Source: an uncultured Clostridia bacterium (GTDB taxonomy: Bacteria > Bacillota > Clostridia > Christensenellales > Borkfalkiaceae). Taken from it: DNA of 32,684 nt. A program made the translations under genes and the position numbers. Below are positions 1-9,168 of the stretch, in pieces; position 1 is the stretch's first letter, and the number at the start of each line of letters is the position of its first letter. The stretch covers positions 1-32,684 of the forward strand of contig CALVWR010000019.1 of the NCBI GenBank assembly GCA_944367565.1, in the 5' to 3' direction. The notes below the pieces were generated by a model that was not told where the DNA came from, did not search any database, and saw only the letters and a list, made by a program, of their open reading frames with translations.

Positions 1-100
1 CGTCCGCTTGTATGCGATTGACCAAATATCAATACAAACGGCTACAAGCCGATATAGGCGGTTTGATGACGTTATATGCAATAATAAAAGCGGAAAAGCA

Positions 101-141
101 TAAAGAAAAAGAACCTAAACCGAGGGTTCGATTTAGGTTCT
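101..141 (-). terminator. Rho-independent terminator of tRNA-Ser(UGA)
   Basis: On the minus strand the sequence just after the tRNA forms a hairpin (arms GAACCTAAA and TTTAGGTTC, within 111-140) followed by a T-rich run (T5 then CTTT). It lies a few bases past the tRNA CCA end, as expected for a single-gene tRNA transcript. The 100 bases further left contain an imperfect inverted repeat (CAAACGGC / GGCGGTTTG, about 36-66) but no gene I can support. Confidence 0.75.
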
Positions 142-144
142 TAC

Positions 145-232
145 TGGCGGAAAGTGAGGGATTCGAACCCCCGGATGCTTGCACATCAACGGTTTTCAAG
201 ACCGCCGCTTTCGACCGCTCAGCCAACTTTCC
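145..232 (-). tRNA. tRNA-Ser (anticodon UGA)
   Basis: The minus strand folds as a class II tRNA. The acceptor arm GGAAAGT pairs with ACTTTCC, with discriminator G and an encoded CCA (145-147). The anticodon stem GCGGT/ACCGT encloses loop CTTGAAA, giving anticodon TGA. A long variable arm typical of serine tRNA follows, and the T arm has the usual GGTTCGAATCC. It has its own promoter at 245-273 and a terminator. Any reading frame across this stretch is an artefact of the tRNA sequence. Confidence 0.97.
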
Positions 233-244
233 GTACCGCTAAAT

Positions 245-273
245 ACAATAGCATAAATTTTTGAGAATTGCAA
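245..273 (-). promoter_or_regulatory. Promoter of tRNA-Ser(UGA)
   Basis: Read on the minus strand: -35 TTGCAA (268-273), a 17-base spacer and -10 TATTGT (245-250), about a dozen bases upstream of the mature tRNA 5' end. Confidence 0.55.
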
Positions 274-292
274 CTTTTTCCGATGACTTTTT

Positions 293-320
293 CCGCCGCC
301 GGATATCTATCCGGCGGCGG
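293..320 (-). terminator. GC-rich palindrome after the dCMP deaminase gene
   Basis: A 13-bp perfect inverted repeat (CCGCCGCCGGATA with a TC loop) sits 11 bases after the deaminase stop codon. No T-tract follows it on the minus strand (the next bases are AAAAAG), so it is a weak or transcript-stabilising terminator rather than a canonical one. Confidence 0.4.
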
Positions 321-331
321 ACCCGTTTCTG

Positions 332-781
332 CTATTCTTCAAACCGTTGTATCTCCACCCCCGATTCCCTGAACAGTTCCAAGGCAAATTCGTCGGGATA
401 TCCGTATTTATAATAGACCTTCTTCACCCCCGAATTGATGATCATCCTCGCACAGATCACGCAGGGCTGATGTGTACAGTACAGCGTTGCGTTTTCTAAA
501 CTTACCCCGAGCTTTGCCGCCTGTATGATGGCATTCTGTTCCGCGTGAACCGCATAACACACTTCCTGCATGGTTCCGCTCGCGATATTCCGGATGCGCC
601 TTAAACACTCCCCTCTTTCCGCACAACTCTTTACGCCTGCCGGCGCACCGTTATACCCCGTGGTCAGGATTCTTTTATCCCGTACGATCACCGCGCCTAC
701 ATGTCTGTTCTCCTGATAACAGCTCGACCATCCCGCAACCGTCTCCGCAAGCTCCATAAATCGCCTGTCCCATTTATCCAT
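332..781 (-). CDS. comEB: dCMP deaminase (ComEB-like)
   Basis: 149-residue zinc-dependent deoxycytidylate deaminase of the cytidine-deaminase fold. It converts dCMP to dUMP, feeding thymidylate synthesis in the cytosol. The catalytic signature is complete: HAE at residues 79-81 (zinc ligand His79 and proton-shuttle Glu81) and PCVIC at 106-110 (zinc ligands Cys107 and Cys110). A Cys-rich insertion (CAERGEC, about 53-59) resembles the second, structural metal site of phage and ComEB-type enzymes. The length matches the family. The start is ATG with GGAGAGAG upstream. The gene stands alone behind its own promoter (809-837). The name follows the Bacillus comE operon gene, but no comE neighbours are present here, so a competence role is not implied. 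Confidence 0.93.
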   Translation of the reverse strand: MDKWDRRFMELAETVAGWSSCYQENRHVGAVIVRDKRILTTGYNGAPAGVKSCAERGECLRRIRNIASGTMQEVCYAVHAEQNAIIQAAKLGVSLENATLYCTHQPCVICARMIINSGVKKVYYKYGYPDEFALELFRESGVEIQRFEE

Positions 782-808
782 TTCGCTCTCTCCGTACCTT
801 TTTCCTTT

Positions 809-837
809 ATCATATCATATATTTTTTGCCTTGACAA
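809..837 (-). promoter_or_regulatory. Promoter of the dCMP deaminase gene
   Basis: On the minus strand: -35 TTGTCA (832-837), a 17-base spacer and -10 TATGAT (809-814). A second overlapping TATGAT lies 5 bases upstream (814-819). It sits about 30 bases before the ATG. Confidence 0.6.
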
Positions 838-884
838 TCCCCAAATTCAAATTACGACAAATTTTTCTTAAAATATTGCCTTTA

Positions 885-2907
<2,023 letters not shown>

Positions 2908-2938
2908 GATTATCCGTCAAAAACAAATGAAACGCAGA

Positions 2939-2978
2939 AAGGCGCGATCCCTCGGGATCGCGCCTTCTTTGCTTTTTT
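2939..2978 (+). terminator. Rho-independent terminator of groESL
   Basis: 10-bp GC-rich stem (GGCGCGATCC, loop CTCG, GGATCGCGCC; 2941-2964) followed by TTCTTTGCTTTTTT. It lies about 30 bases after the groEL stop. Confidence 0.93.
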
Positions 2979-3043
2979 GATGAATTGTGCCGTTCAGCGC
3001 TGTACTGTTCGGCAATTCATCTCTTTTTCTCCCTGAAACCTTT

Positions 3044-4159
3044 CTATTTCAGGCGGACATCGTTTGCAAGCACATCGGTGCCGTTATGACAGGTAAGCAC
3101 GGTAAATTTATCGCCGGCAATTGTATACGGATCGCCTTCGCCGTGAAAAGAGATCGCCGCATGATAATGATTTCCGAACTTTTTTCCGTCTTTTTCAACG
3201 GTTATCGGCTGACTCCAACTGCGCAGATCCTCGGAGGTTCTGATTTCCATGTAATCGGCGCAAAGCTGCTTCATATTGCCGAAGTTTACGGGCGACGACG
3301 TCATCAACCAGCATTTTTCCCTTTCACAGTATGCCACTCTCCCGTGCCATGCGTTTTCAACGATCGGCGTCTCCTTGCCGAAATTTCCCGCTTCGCAGAA
3401 ACTTCCTTCATAATACTTTACGAAATCCCCCATGATCCCGTCTTCTCTCTTTCTCGTTCTCGCCACATATACGTTGCATCCCGTCCATTCCCACTTGTCG
3501 ATATCGATATCGATGATGTTGTAAAAGAGATACAAATATCCGTCATCGGCGGGAAACAGCGAAAAATCTCCGCTGCCCAACCGGATCTTCCCGCCCTTCT
3601 GCCCGATCACGTTCACGCCGTCGGGATTAAACCGCTCGGAAAAACATACGGTTTCCGCCGTCAGCACCCAGCGATCGAACACCCAGTCCTTCCCTTCGTT
3701 GTCCGAATGCATCAGCCCCACATGACGGAAGTCGGAATCGGCTTTCGGCGTCACGCAGTATCCTTGCGAATCATATGCCGTCCCTTTGCCGTTCCAGCCG
3801 GATTCATTGTGGAAAAAACAGAAAAACCGATTCGTCACGGGACAAATATACAGCCCGAACGGCCAGATCGATCCGCGCGCCTTTATCCCTTCGGGATACC
3901 GTATCCCGGCAAACGCATAATCCGCATGCCCCACGCAGAAATTCAACGAAACGGGATAAACCTCTTTCATATCAATAAGATTGTTTCCGCAGAACATCCC
4001 GATATGCCCCGCATGAGAATGCCCCGCAATCGCCCAGAGTCTGCCCGCCGCATCGCGGCAAAACGGCACCGTGCCATCCTGATAAATGCCGATTTCGTTG
4101 AGAAACGGACTTTTATACGTTTCCCCGATCTCGATTTTAACCTTCTGCAATTTGTTCAC
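3044..4159 (-). CDS. Glycoside-hydrolase-like beta-propeller protein
   Basis: 371 residues with no signal peptide. The sequence reads as a five-bladed beta-propeller of the GH43/GH117 type: repeated aromatic blade motifs (DGTVPFCRD, YLYLFYNIID, WLMTSSPVNFG) and acidic residues near blade starts. The early motif GHSHAGHIGMF (about residues 46-56) and the late GNHYHAAISF are His-rich and could line the active site. I cannot assign a family or substrate with confidence. The gene overlaps the upstream MFS transporter by 23 bases, so the two are very likely translationally coupled. This suggests the protein acts in the cytosol on the sugar that the transporter imports. A phosphorylase or lyase on the same fold is an alternative. 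Confidence 0.6.
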   Translation of the reverse strand: MNKLQKVKIEIGETYKSPFLNEIGIYQDGTVPFCRDAAGRLWAIAGHSHAGHIGMFCGNNLIDMKEVYPVSLNFCVGHADYAFAGIRYPEGIKARGSIWPFGLYICPVTNRFFCFFHNESGWNGKGTAYDSQGYCVTPKADSDFRHVGLMHSDNEGKDWVFDRWVLTAETVCFSERFNPDGVNVIGQKGGKIRLGSGDFSLFPADDGYLYLFYNIIDIDIDKWEWTGCNVYVARTRKREDGIMGDFVKYYEGSFCEAGNFGKETPIVENAWHGRVAYCEREKCWLMTSSPVNFGNMKQLCADYMEIRTSEDLRSWSQPITVEKDGKKFGNHYHAAISFHGEGDPYTIAGDKFTVLTCHNGTDVLANDVRLK

Positions 4160-5465
4160 TTTCCTCTTCCCTCTCTTTCGGCTTTTGCGTTTTTTTCAAT
4201 TTTCCGATCACGGTACACATATACACGATCAATGCGAGCGTGAACAGCAGACTGATTGCCGACATCAGCTGCTGCGCGTAGATTTCCATCCCTAAAAACC
4301 GGTTCCCGTTTTCCTGGATAAATGTGACCAGCGGACTCAGACACAGCGTCGCCAGGAATCCGGCAACGCCCCCAAACGTCTGCAACAGCGCAAGCGCTCC
4401 CGTGCGCTGGGAATACTCCACATAGTCGTAAACCAGGTTGATCGGCGCGCTGTTCACGCCCGCAAGTCCGATACAGTACAGAATATAATGAACCGTGTAC
4501 AATATCTTTCCGTTTCCCGGCACCGTGAAGAGATTCACGCCGTACGCCAGCGCTTCCGCGATAAAACAAAGCGTGATCATTTTCGCAAAGGAAAATTTAT
4601 CCCCGAACGCGCCGAGCGGACGGGAAAACAATACCCGCGCAAAACTTCCCGCCATGATGATCATGGAGGAAAACGCGGCGCTGAATGCGAGCTCTTTTGC
4701 CTGATACGTTCCGCTGAAAGACAGCGTGGCATAATTTGCGATGTTCCATAAAACCGAGATCAGGATGATCTTGAATAACGCCTTGTTTTTCAAAAGCGCG
4801 CCGATCCTCTGTCCTGCGGATTTTTCTTCTCCGCCTTCATAAGGTTTTTCTTTGGAAAAAATCAGCGTCAGACTGTGAAAGACCATCAACGCCATCAGTC
4901 CCGCCCCGCAGAAAACAAACGCAGTGCGTAAATCTCCGCACGCCTCGAAATGATCGATCAGGGCGCCCAGTCCGTAAGAAAACGCCATACCGCCGACAAG
5001 AGAAACGATCTCTTTATTGGCGGTGAAGCGTCCCCTTTTCCCGTCTTCCACAAGCGCCATGAACCAGTTCGTCTTCGGGGCGTTGATGGCGTTATGTACG
5101 ATTTGCGCAACGAGCAGAATCACCACGAAAAGCACCGTTTTGACCTGTACGGAGATTTCCGTCAGCGGAATGAAATAAATCAGGGCGAAAAACGTCTGGC
5201 TGAGGATATGCCATGCGGCGACCCGACGCTTTACCGGATGTTTGTTCGCAAGAAACACCGCGATGAGCTGAAATCCGCACCCGAGCGATACGAACGACGT
5301 CAGAATTCCCGTCAACGCGTCGGAAAATCCGATATATGCCGTAAGACGCGCAAGATAAACCGTTCCGACGGCAATGGAAATAAAATATTCCAAAGCCGCT
5401 TCGATAATATACATGATGCGACTGAAACGATACCCGTCGTCGCCCGTTTTCCATCCGATCTTCAT
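4137..5465 (-). CDS. MFS transporter, probably sugar or glycoside importer
   Basis: 442-residue inner-membrane protein with about 12 hydrophobic helices in two halves, separated by a charged central loop (SKEKPYEGGEEKSAGQR). Motifs fit a major facilitator: the loop NKHPVKRR after helix 2, and RPLGAFGDKFSFAK in the second half, which resembles motif A. It ends in a highly charged cytosolic tail. I place the start at the ATG at 5465 (IGWKTGDDGYRF follows). An in-frame TTG at 5495 would overlap the -10 box of the predicted promoter and so would not be transcribed. Substrate is unknown. The overlap with the propeller glycosidase-like gene and nearby sugar-uptake remnants point to a carbohydrate. 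Confidence 0.8.
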   Translation of the reverse strand: MKIGWKTGDDGYRFSRIMYIIEAALEYFISIAVGTVYLARLTAYIGFSDALTGILTSFVSLGCGFQLIAVFLANKHPVKRRVAAWHILSQTFFALIYFIPLTEISVQVKTVLFVVILLVAQIVHNAINAPKTNWFMALVEDGKRGRFTANKEIVSLVGGMAFSYGLGALIDHFEACGDLRTAFVFCGAGLMALMVFHSLTLIFSKEKPYEGGEEKSAGQRIGALLKNKALFKIILISVLWNIANYATLSFSGTYQAKELAFSAAFSSMIIMAGSFARVLFSRPLGAFGDKFSFAKMITLCFIAEALAYGVNLFTVPGNGKILYTVHYILYCIGLAGVNSAPINLVYDYVEYSQRTGALALLQTFGGVAGFLATLCLSPLVTFIQENGNRFLGMEIYAQQLMSAISLLFTLALIVYMCTVIGKLKKTQKPKEREEESEQIAEG

Positions 5466-5495
5466 CTGAATCGTCCCATATTTTTTACAGACCAA

Positions 5496-5524
5496 AGTAT
5501 ACTATAAAAAAAGAGAAAAAGCAA
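5496..5524 (-). promoter_or_regulatory. Promoter of the MFS/propeller operon
   Basis: Minus strand -35 TTGCTT (5519-5524), a 17-base spacer and -10 TATACT (5496-5501). The predicted start of transcription is near 5489, upstream of the ATG at 5465. Confidence 0.55.
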
Positions 5525-5533
5525 TTTTATGCC

Positions 5534-5551
5534 TGTAATTTTTAAATTACA
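5534..5551. promoter_or_regulatory. Perfect AT-rich palindrome upstream of the MFS promoter
   Basis: TGTAATTT, TT, AAATTACA is a perfect 8+8 palindrome centred about 54 bases upstream of the predicted transcription start. This is a position typical of activator sites. It could bind a regulator of the transporter operon. Nothing in the window identifies the protein. Confidence 0.35.
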
Positions 5552-5657
5552 AAAGAAAAAGGATGCGCACTCCGTTGCGCTCCCCCAAAGTCGACAGACT
5601 TTTGGAGGCGCTTTCCGGTTCCGCACCCCGTTTTCCGCTCCGCTTTATGCCCCGTAT

Positions 5658-5905
5658 TTAAACAAAAAACACCGTATTTGCCGTCCACGGACCGATGTCC
5701 GGCAGTTTGATCAACACTTCGTCTGTTCCGACCGGAACGCTCATTTCGCTGATTTTGCCGAACTCATTCCAAATTTCCGCCTTTTTGGAAACAGGATGTC
5801 TGACGGCGATCAGCGCGTTTTCCTGTCGCTCTATGGTCGTATTTACAAACGTTACGGAATGTACTTTTCGCGCTGTAATAGTAAAGTCCGTTCATGATGA
5901 TATAA
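5658..5905 (-). pseudogene. C-terminal beta-sandwich remnant fused to the decayed binding-protein gene
   Basis: In the frame ending at the TAA at 5658-5660 the minus strand encodes about 80 coherent residues, including VTFVNTTIERQENALIAV, HPVSKKAEIWNEFG, VLIKLPDIGPW and NTVFFV, with no start codon of its own. The alternating hydrophobic pattern resembles the C-terminal beta domain of a clan GH-A type glycosidase. It overlaps, one frame away, the end of the solute-binding-protein remnant. Two readings are possible: the tail of a separate deleted gene, or the true end of the same protein reached after a one-base slip in the AAAA run near 5880. Either way it is not expressible as an intact gene. 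Confidence 0.5.
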
Positions 5906-7332
5906 TAACTGTCGGAACCGATCTGCGTCGACGTTGTCTGCGGCAGTCCTGCACGGATCGGTAAATACATATTCTGATATAACTGCGGATTGATAAATTT
6001 ATTCGCGGGATCATGATACAGCGCAAAGAAGTTCTTGCTGAACGGACTCAGTTGCGCTTTCTGCTCTTCGGTCAGTTCCACGTCGTAAGGCATCACGCCC
6101 CCGTGTTCACCGAAAAATTCTGTATATATTTCGGTTGAAACATATACGTCAGAAAATCTTTGCAGATCGCTTCCTTTTCCGCATCCGTCTGCTTTTTCAA
6201 TCCGATATACGTGCTGTCCGCAACGGCGTATACCGATCCTTCTTCCTTCTGTCCCTCAAAATAAGGCAGCGTCATAAACCGATATTCATGCGTTCTGAAG
6301 GCGTAATCCTCATATCCGAGACTTTCCAGTTCTTCAAAGACAATCTTCGACTCGTTTTCCCACCAGTCGCCTTCCACCAGCATCCCGATTTTCTTATCGC
6401 CCGGATTGTTCTTCGCCGTGAACGATATGAAATCCGACTGCGCATTGGTATGCGAATAACTCAAAGCGCTCGATTGCGGATAGGTGTAAGTATTGGTTAT
6501 CCCCAGCGCCGCGTCCTTGCAGGCAAGATATTGATCCAGAAATTCCAGCGCCTTCTTTTTCCCCCGCATTTCCGCAACCCGATAACCGTTCTCTACCGTG
6601 ATCTCTTCCCCTTCTTCCAGCACGCCGTCGTTGTCGAAATCATATTTTCCGTCATACGAATAATTCAGCATATATGCATCCACGCCGTCGTACTGCGCCG
6701 CAATCATATCATATATGTCGTTCACGTAAACACTGAATTTTCCCGAATAGTTAAAGGCATACCCCAGCGTCTGCGTCGCCTTCAGCACCATCGCTTCCCA
6801 TTGCGCTTCCGTCATGGGATGCCCGTCGTCATATGTGCCATGCTCGCCGTCCTTTCCCGCCGATAACGTCTCGTCCGGAGAGGCGATAAATTGCCCCGCA
6901 TCATTGTACAATAATCCGAATTTCTTGAAAAGTTCGTGATCGTACACGAATCCGCGTATGCCTTCATACACCGGCAACGCATAGATGCCGCCCTTCCCGT
7001 CTCCGTATCCCACGGCGTAATTTTCGCTGCCCGTCATCATATTACGAATACTTCTGTCACTGCCCGCCGGCGTGGAATCCCATACGTCGGATATATCTTC
7101 TACCAACCCGGCATCGATCATTTTATACATATAACTGTTTGTGATGAACATATCGTAAATCGCCGTTCCGGATTGCAGCTGACTTAAAATCACGTTAAAT
7201 TCGTCTTTCGATGCCCTTATCGTGATTTTGTATTTGTTATCCGTCCTTTCGGCGTTGTATTCCCCGACAATTTTATCGAGCCATTCTCTGCCGTATCCGC
7301 CGTTAAAATACGAAATATAAATCGACGGACGC
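5764..7332 (-). pseudogene. Decayed extracellular sugar-binding protein of an ABC transporter
   Basis: Residues beginning RPSIYISYFNGGYGREW match the mature N-terminus of a large carbohydrate ABC-transporter binding protein, with typical features: FNVILSQLQSGTAIYDM, GIYALPVYEG, EGDWWENES and Trp/Tyr-rich substrate-face segments. The signal peptide and lipobox are missing because the upstream sequence switches at about 7332 to the antisense of an AraC fragment. The frame is broken near 6113-6117: an A5 run on the plus strand (TTTTT in the gene) should have one more base to read QNFFGEHGGVMPYDV, and instead it stops at 6093. The C-terminal part continues in another frame (6096 downwards). The gene is therefore 5'-truncated and frameshifted. 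Confidence 0.8.
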
Positions 7333-7334
7333 TT

Positions 7335-7715
7335 ATCGTCATCTATGCGTTCTCCAAAGAATATTATCTGCAAAAAGCGCTCGACCTGATCGAGGCGAAC
7401 TATGCCGACAGTTCCTTCAAAATCGAAAACATCTGCAAGGAACTTGCCGTCAGCCATTCGTATCTTTGTAAAATTTTCCGGAATTTTTCAACGGCAACGA
7501 TCAATCAGTATCTCATCGAAGTCAGAATGAGAGAAGCAAGACTGTTGCTGGATAAAAACGAAAAAAGCATTAAAAACGTCGCGTTTGCGGTCGGATACAA
7601 TGATTATGCGTATTTTTCCAAGGAATTCAAGAAACTTTTCGGCTATACGCCGGGACAATATCGCAAAATGCAGATCGAAAACAATAAAAACAATCATGCG
7701 GATAAACGATTCTGA
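7335..7715 (+). pseudogene. AraC-family regulator, surviving C-terminal HTH domain
   Basis: The plus strand encodes, without a start codon near the left edge, a complete AraC/XylS double helix-turn-helix. It includes ALDLIEANYADSSFKIENI, CKELAVSHSYLCKIFRNF, and the second-HTH signature KSIKNVAFAVGYNDYAYFSKEFKKLFG with the closing YTPGQYRK. The N-terminal sensor or receiver part is absent. The left edge abuts the truncated sugar-binding-protein gene head to head. An internal ATG at 7527 would yield only half the domain. AraC regulators next to sugar ABC genes normally control them, so these are likely remnants of one uptake locus. Confidence 0.8.
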
Positions 7716-7782
7716 GTTCATGAATGCAATTTTTTCGCTCCGAACGCGTAAAATGCGGAATTTTGTCGGATTTTGTTAACGG

Positions 7783-7856
7783 ATGTCGCATAATTATCGC
7801 GCATTTTTTGTAACAAGCACCTTAATACGGTGCAAATTTTGTCGATTATGCGACAT
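7783..7856. promoter_or_regulatory. 12-bp inverted repeat with nested hairpin, operator-like
   Basis: ATGTCGCATAAT (7783-7794) and ATTATGCGACAT (7845-7856) are perfect inverted copies separated by 50 bases. The gap holds a smaller hairpin, GCACC-TTAATAC-GGTGC (7817-7833). The right arm lies in TTTGTCGATTATGCGAC, which recurs at 8028-8044 before the TetR gene. Most likely these are binding sites for the TetR protein or another dimeric regulator. Otherwise the stretch 7716-8078 shows only AT-rich sequence and the TetR promoter. Confidence 0.45.
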
Positions 7857-7968
7857 TTTAATTTTTTTGTCTAAAAAAAATAAGGGGTTTATTCTGTAAA
7901 AATCCGATTTACACGGAATCTGTCAACATTGAAAAATTTTTAAAATCATTTTTTGTTTCCCATACGGA

Positions 7969-7997
7969 TTGACAAGTTCTTTTTTTTTCGGTATAAT
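7969..7997 (+). promoter_or_regulatory. Consensus promoter of the TetR gene
   Basis: -35 TTGACA (7969-7974), a 17-base spacer and -10 TATAAT (7992-7997), a perfect sigma-A promoter. The predicted start is near 8004, giving a leader of about 75 bases that contains the operator-like site at 8028-8044. Confidence 0.85.
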
Positions 7998-8027
7998 AGA
8001 TACATACTTCGGATTACTTTTACGAAA

Positions 8028-8044
8028 TTTGTCGATTATGCGAC
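8028..8044. promoter_or_regulatory. Operator-like site in the TetR leader
   Basis: TTTGTCGATTATGCGAC repeats exactly the sequence at 7838-7854. Its core, GTCG-N6-CGAC, is an imperfect palindrome. Its position just downstream of the transcription start fits autorepression by the TetR protein encoded at 8079. Confidence 0.5.
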
Positions 8045-8078
8045 TATTTTGATGATTAGTTTATTAAAAAGGTGAATT

Positions 8079-8606
8079 ATGGATTTACGTGTAGAAAAAA
8101 CGATCAAAAGTATTTTTAATGCTTTTTTGGAAATGCGGGCAAAAAGTCCGCTGGAAAAAATCAGCGTTACGGAACTTTCGGAAAAGGCAACCATCAATAA
8201 AGCGACCTTTTATCTTCATTTTAAAGATATTTACGATCTTTCGGAAACCTTGGAAAACGAACTCGTCAACTCCATCATTGATAAAATCACCCCTGAAGAG
8301 TTTGAACGGGAACCGATTATGGCGATCGACGCCCTTACCGAAGCATATGCGTCGAAAAAAAATATGATTTCCGTATTGTTTGCCGATACGCGCAGCCACA
8401 GGCTTGCTTATAAGGTGGAGCAAGGCGTGAAAACGCTTCTTTTTTCCAAAAATCCGGAATGGAAAGATCATTGCGGCATAAACGCCCTTATCACATACGC
8501 CGTTTTCGGCAGTTATTACGCGTTTGTCAACAACGAATCGTTTTCTGCAGCGGAAACGATTCGCTCGATCGGAAATATCAACCGCCAGCTCAAACCCCTC
8601 TTGTAA
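8079..8606 (+). CDS. TetR/AcrR-family transcriptional regulator
   Basis: 175-residue repressor. The N-terminal HTH is at about residues 25-49: ISVTELSEKATINKATFYLHFKD matches the TetR signature with the recognition helix KATFYLHF. The C-terminal helical ligand-binding domain (about 55-175) is short and of the TetR_C type often seen in Clostridia (ENELVNSIID, then FGSYYAFVNN). The ATG is preceded by AAAAAGGTG. A perfect promoter and repeated GTCG-N6-CGAC sites upstream suggest autoregulation. No efflux pump or enzyme sits next to it, so the target is probably itself or a gene elsewhere. The ligand is unknown. Confidence 0.88.
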   Translation: MDLRVEKTIKSIFNAFLEMRAKSPLEKISVTELSEKATINKATFYLHFKDIYDLSETLENELVNSIIDKITPEEFEREPIMAIDALTEAYASKKNMISVLFADTRSHRLAYKVEQGVKTLLFSKNPEWKDHCGINALITYAVFGSYYAFVNNESFSAAETIRSIGNINRQLKPLL

Positions 8607-8631
8607 TACGGAGAACCTGCATAAAAAAGGT

Positions 8632-8699
8632 CCGCTTTTATAACGAAAAGCGGATCTTTTAAAGAAAGCGGAGGCAAAATCGCCTCCGCTTTCTTGAAA
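8632..8699 (+). terminator. Two tandem hairpins after the TetR gene
   Basis: A first hairpin TCCGCTTTT/GAAAAGCGGA (8632-8655) is followed by CTTTT. A second, stronger one has a 14-bp perfect stem (AAGAAAGCGGAGGC, 8662-8675, paired with 8682-8695; loop AAAATC). Together they should end the TetR transcript. Confidence 0.8.
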
Positions 8700-8776
8700 T
8701 ATTCCAAAAATTATCCGGTATTTGTATCGTCTCAAACCGTACGAAACCTTTTCCGCAATTGCCTTGCCTTCGTTTT

Positions 8777-9110
8777 ACCCGCGCGGCGTTTGCGCGCTGT
8801 TTTGCTCATGGCAAAGCGGCGGTTTTTCGCCTGTCCCGTGCAAATGTGCACGCACTTTTTTACCCGCGCGGCGTTTGCGCGCTGTTTTGCTCATGGCAAA
8901 GCGGCAGATTTTCGCTTACGCCGTGCAAATGTGCACGCACTTTTTTACCCGCGCGGCATTCGCGCGCTGTTTCCTTTATGGCAAAGCGGCAGATTTTCGC
9001 TTACGCCGTGCAAATGTGCACGCACTTTTTTACCCGCGCGGCATTCACGCGCTGTTTCCTTTGTGGCAAAGCGGCAGATTTTCGCTTATGCCGTGCAAAT
9101 GTGCATGCAC
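8777..9110. repeat. Four tandem copies of an 85-bp repeat
   Basis: Units start at 8777, 8862, 8947 and 9032, a spacing of exactly 85 each time. The fourth is cut after 79 bases. Each contains ACCCGCGCGGC, then TGGCAAAGCGGC, then GTGCAAATGTGCA. Every copy keeps a GCGCG-N7-CGCGC hairpin, and in that segment all differences fall in the 7-base loop (GCGTTTG, GCGTTTG, GCATTCG, GCATTCA). Because 85 is not a multiple of three and all three plus frames stay open, the open frames here are incidental. The array lies between the TetR terminators and the 3' end of the kinase-like gene. With the flanks (8700-8776 and 9111-9168), the 562-base interval 8607-9168 has no gene I can support. Confidence 0.9.
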
Positions 9111-9168
9111 GCTCCGCTTTGCAGAGCGACATATTGCTGTTTGGAACAATACCGAAGCGCGCCGGCTT

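Noticed and set aside
12-242. A 76-residue open frame crossing the tRNA-Ser gene and its terminator
   Set aside because: Most of it is the complement of a tRNA and a terminator. The first 35 residues look protein-like, but there is no ribosome site and the window edge prevents a judgement.
7800-7870. Riboswitch or terminator in front of the TetR gene
   Set aside because: The nested inverted repeats lie upstream of the TetR promoter, so they are not in its leader. The repeated sequence motif fits operators better.
8777-9110. CRISPR array
   Set aside because: The units are near identical over their full 85 bases with no unique spacers, and no cas genes are nearby.
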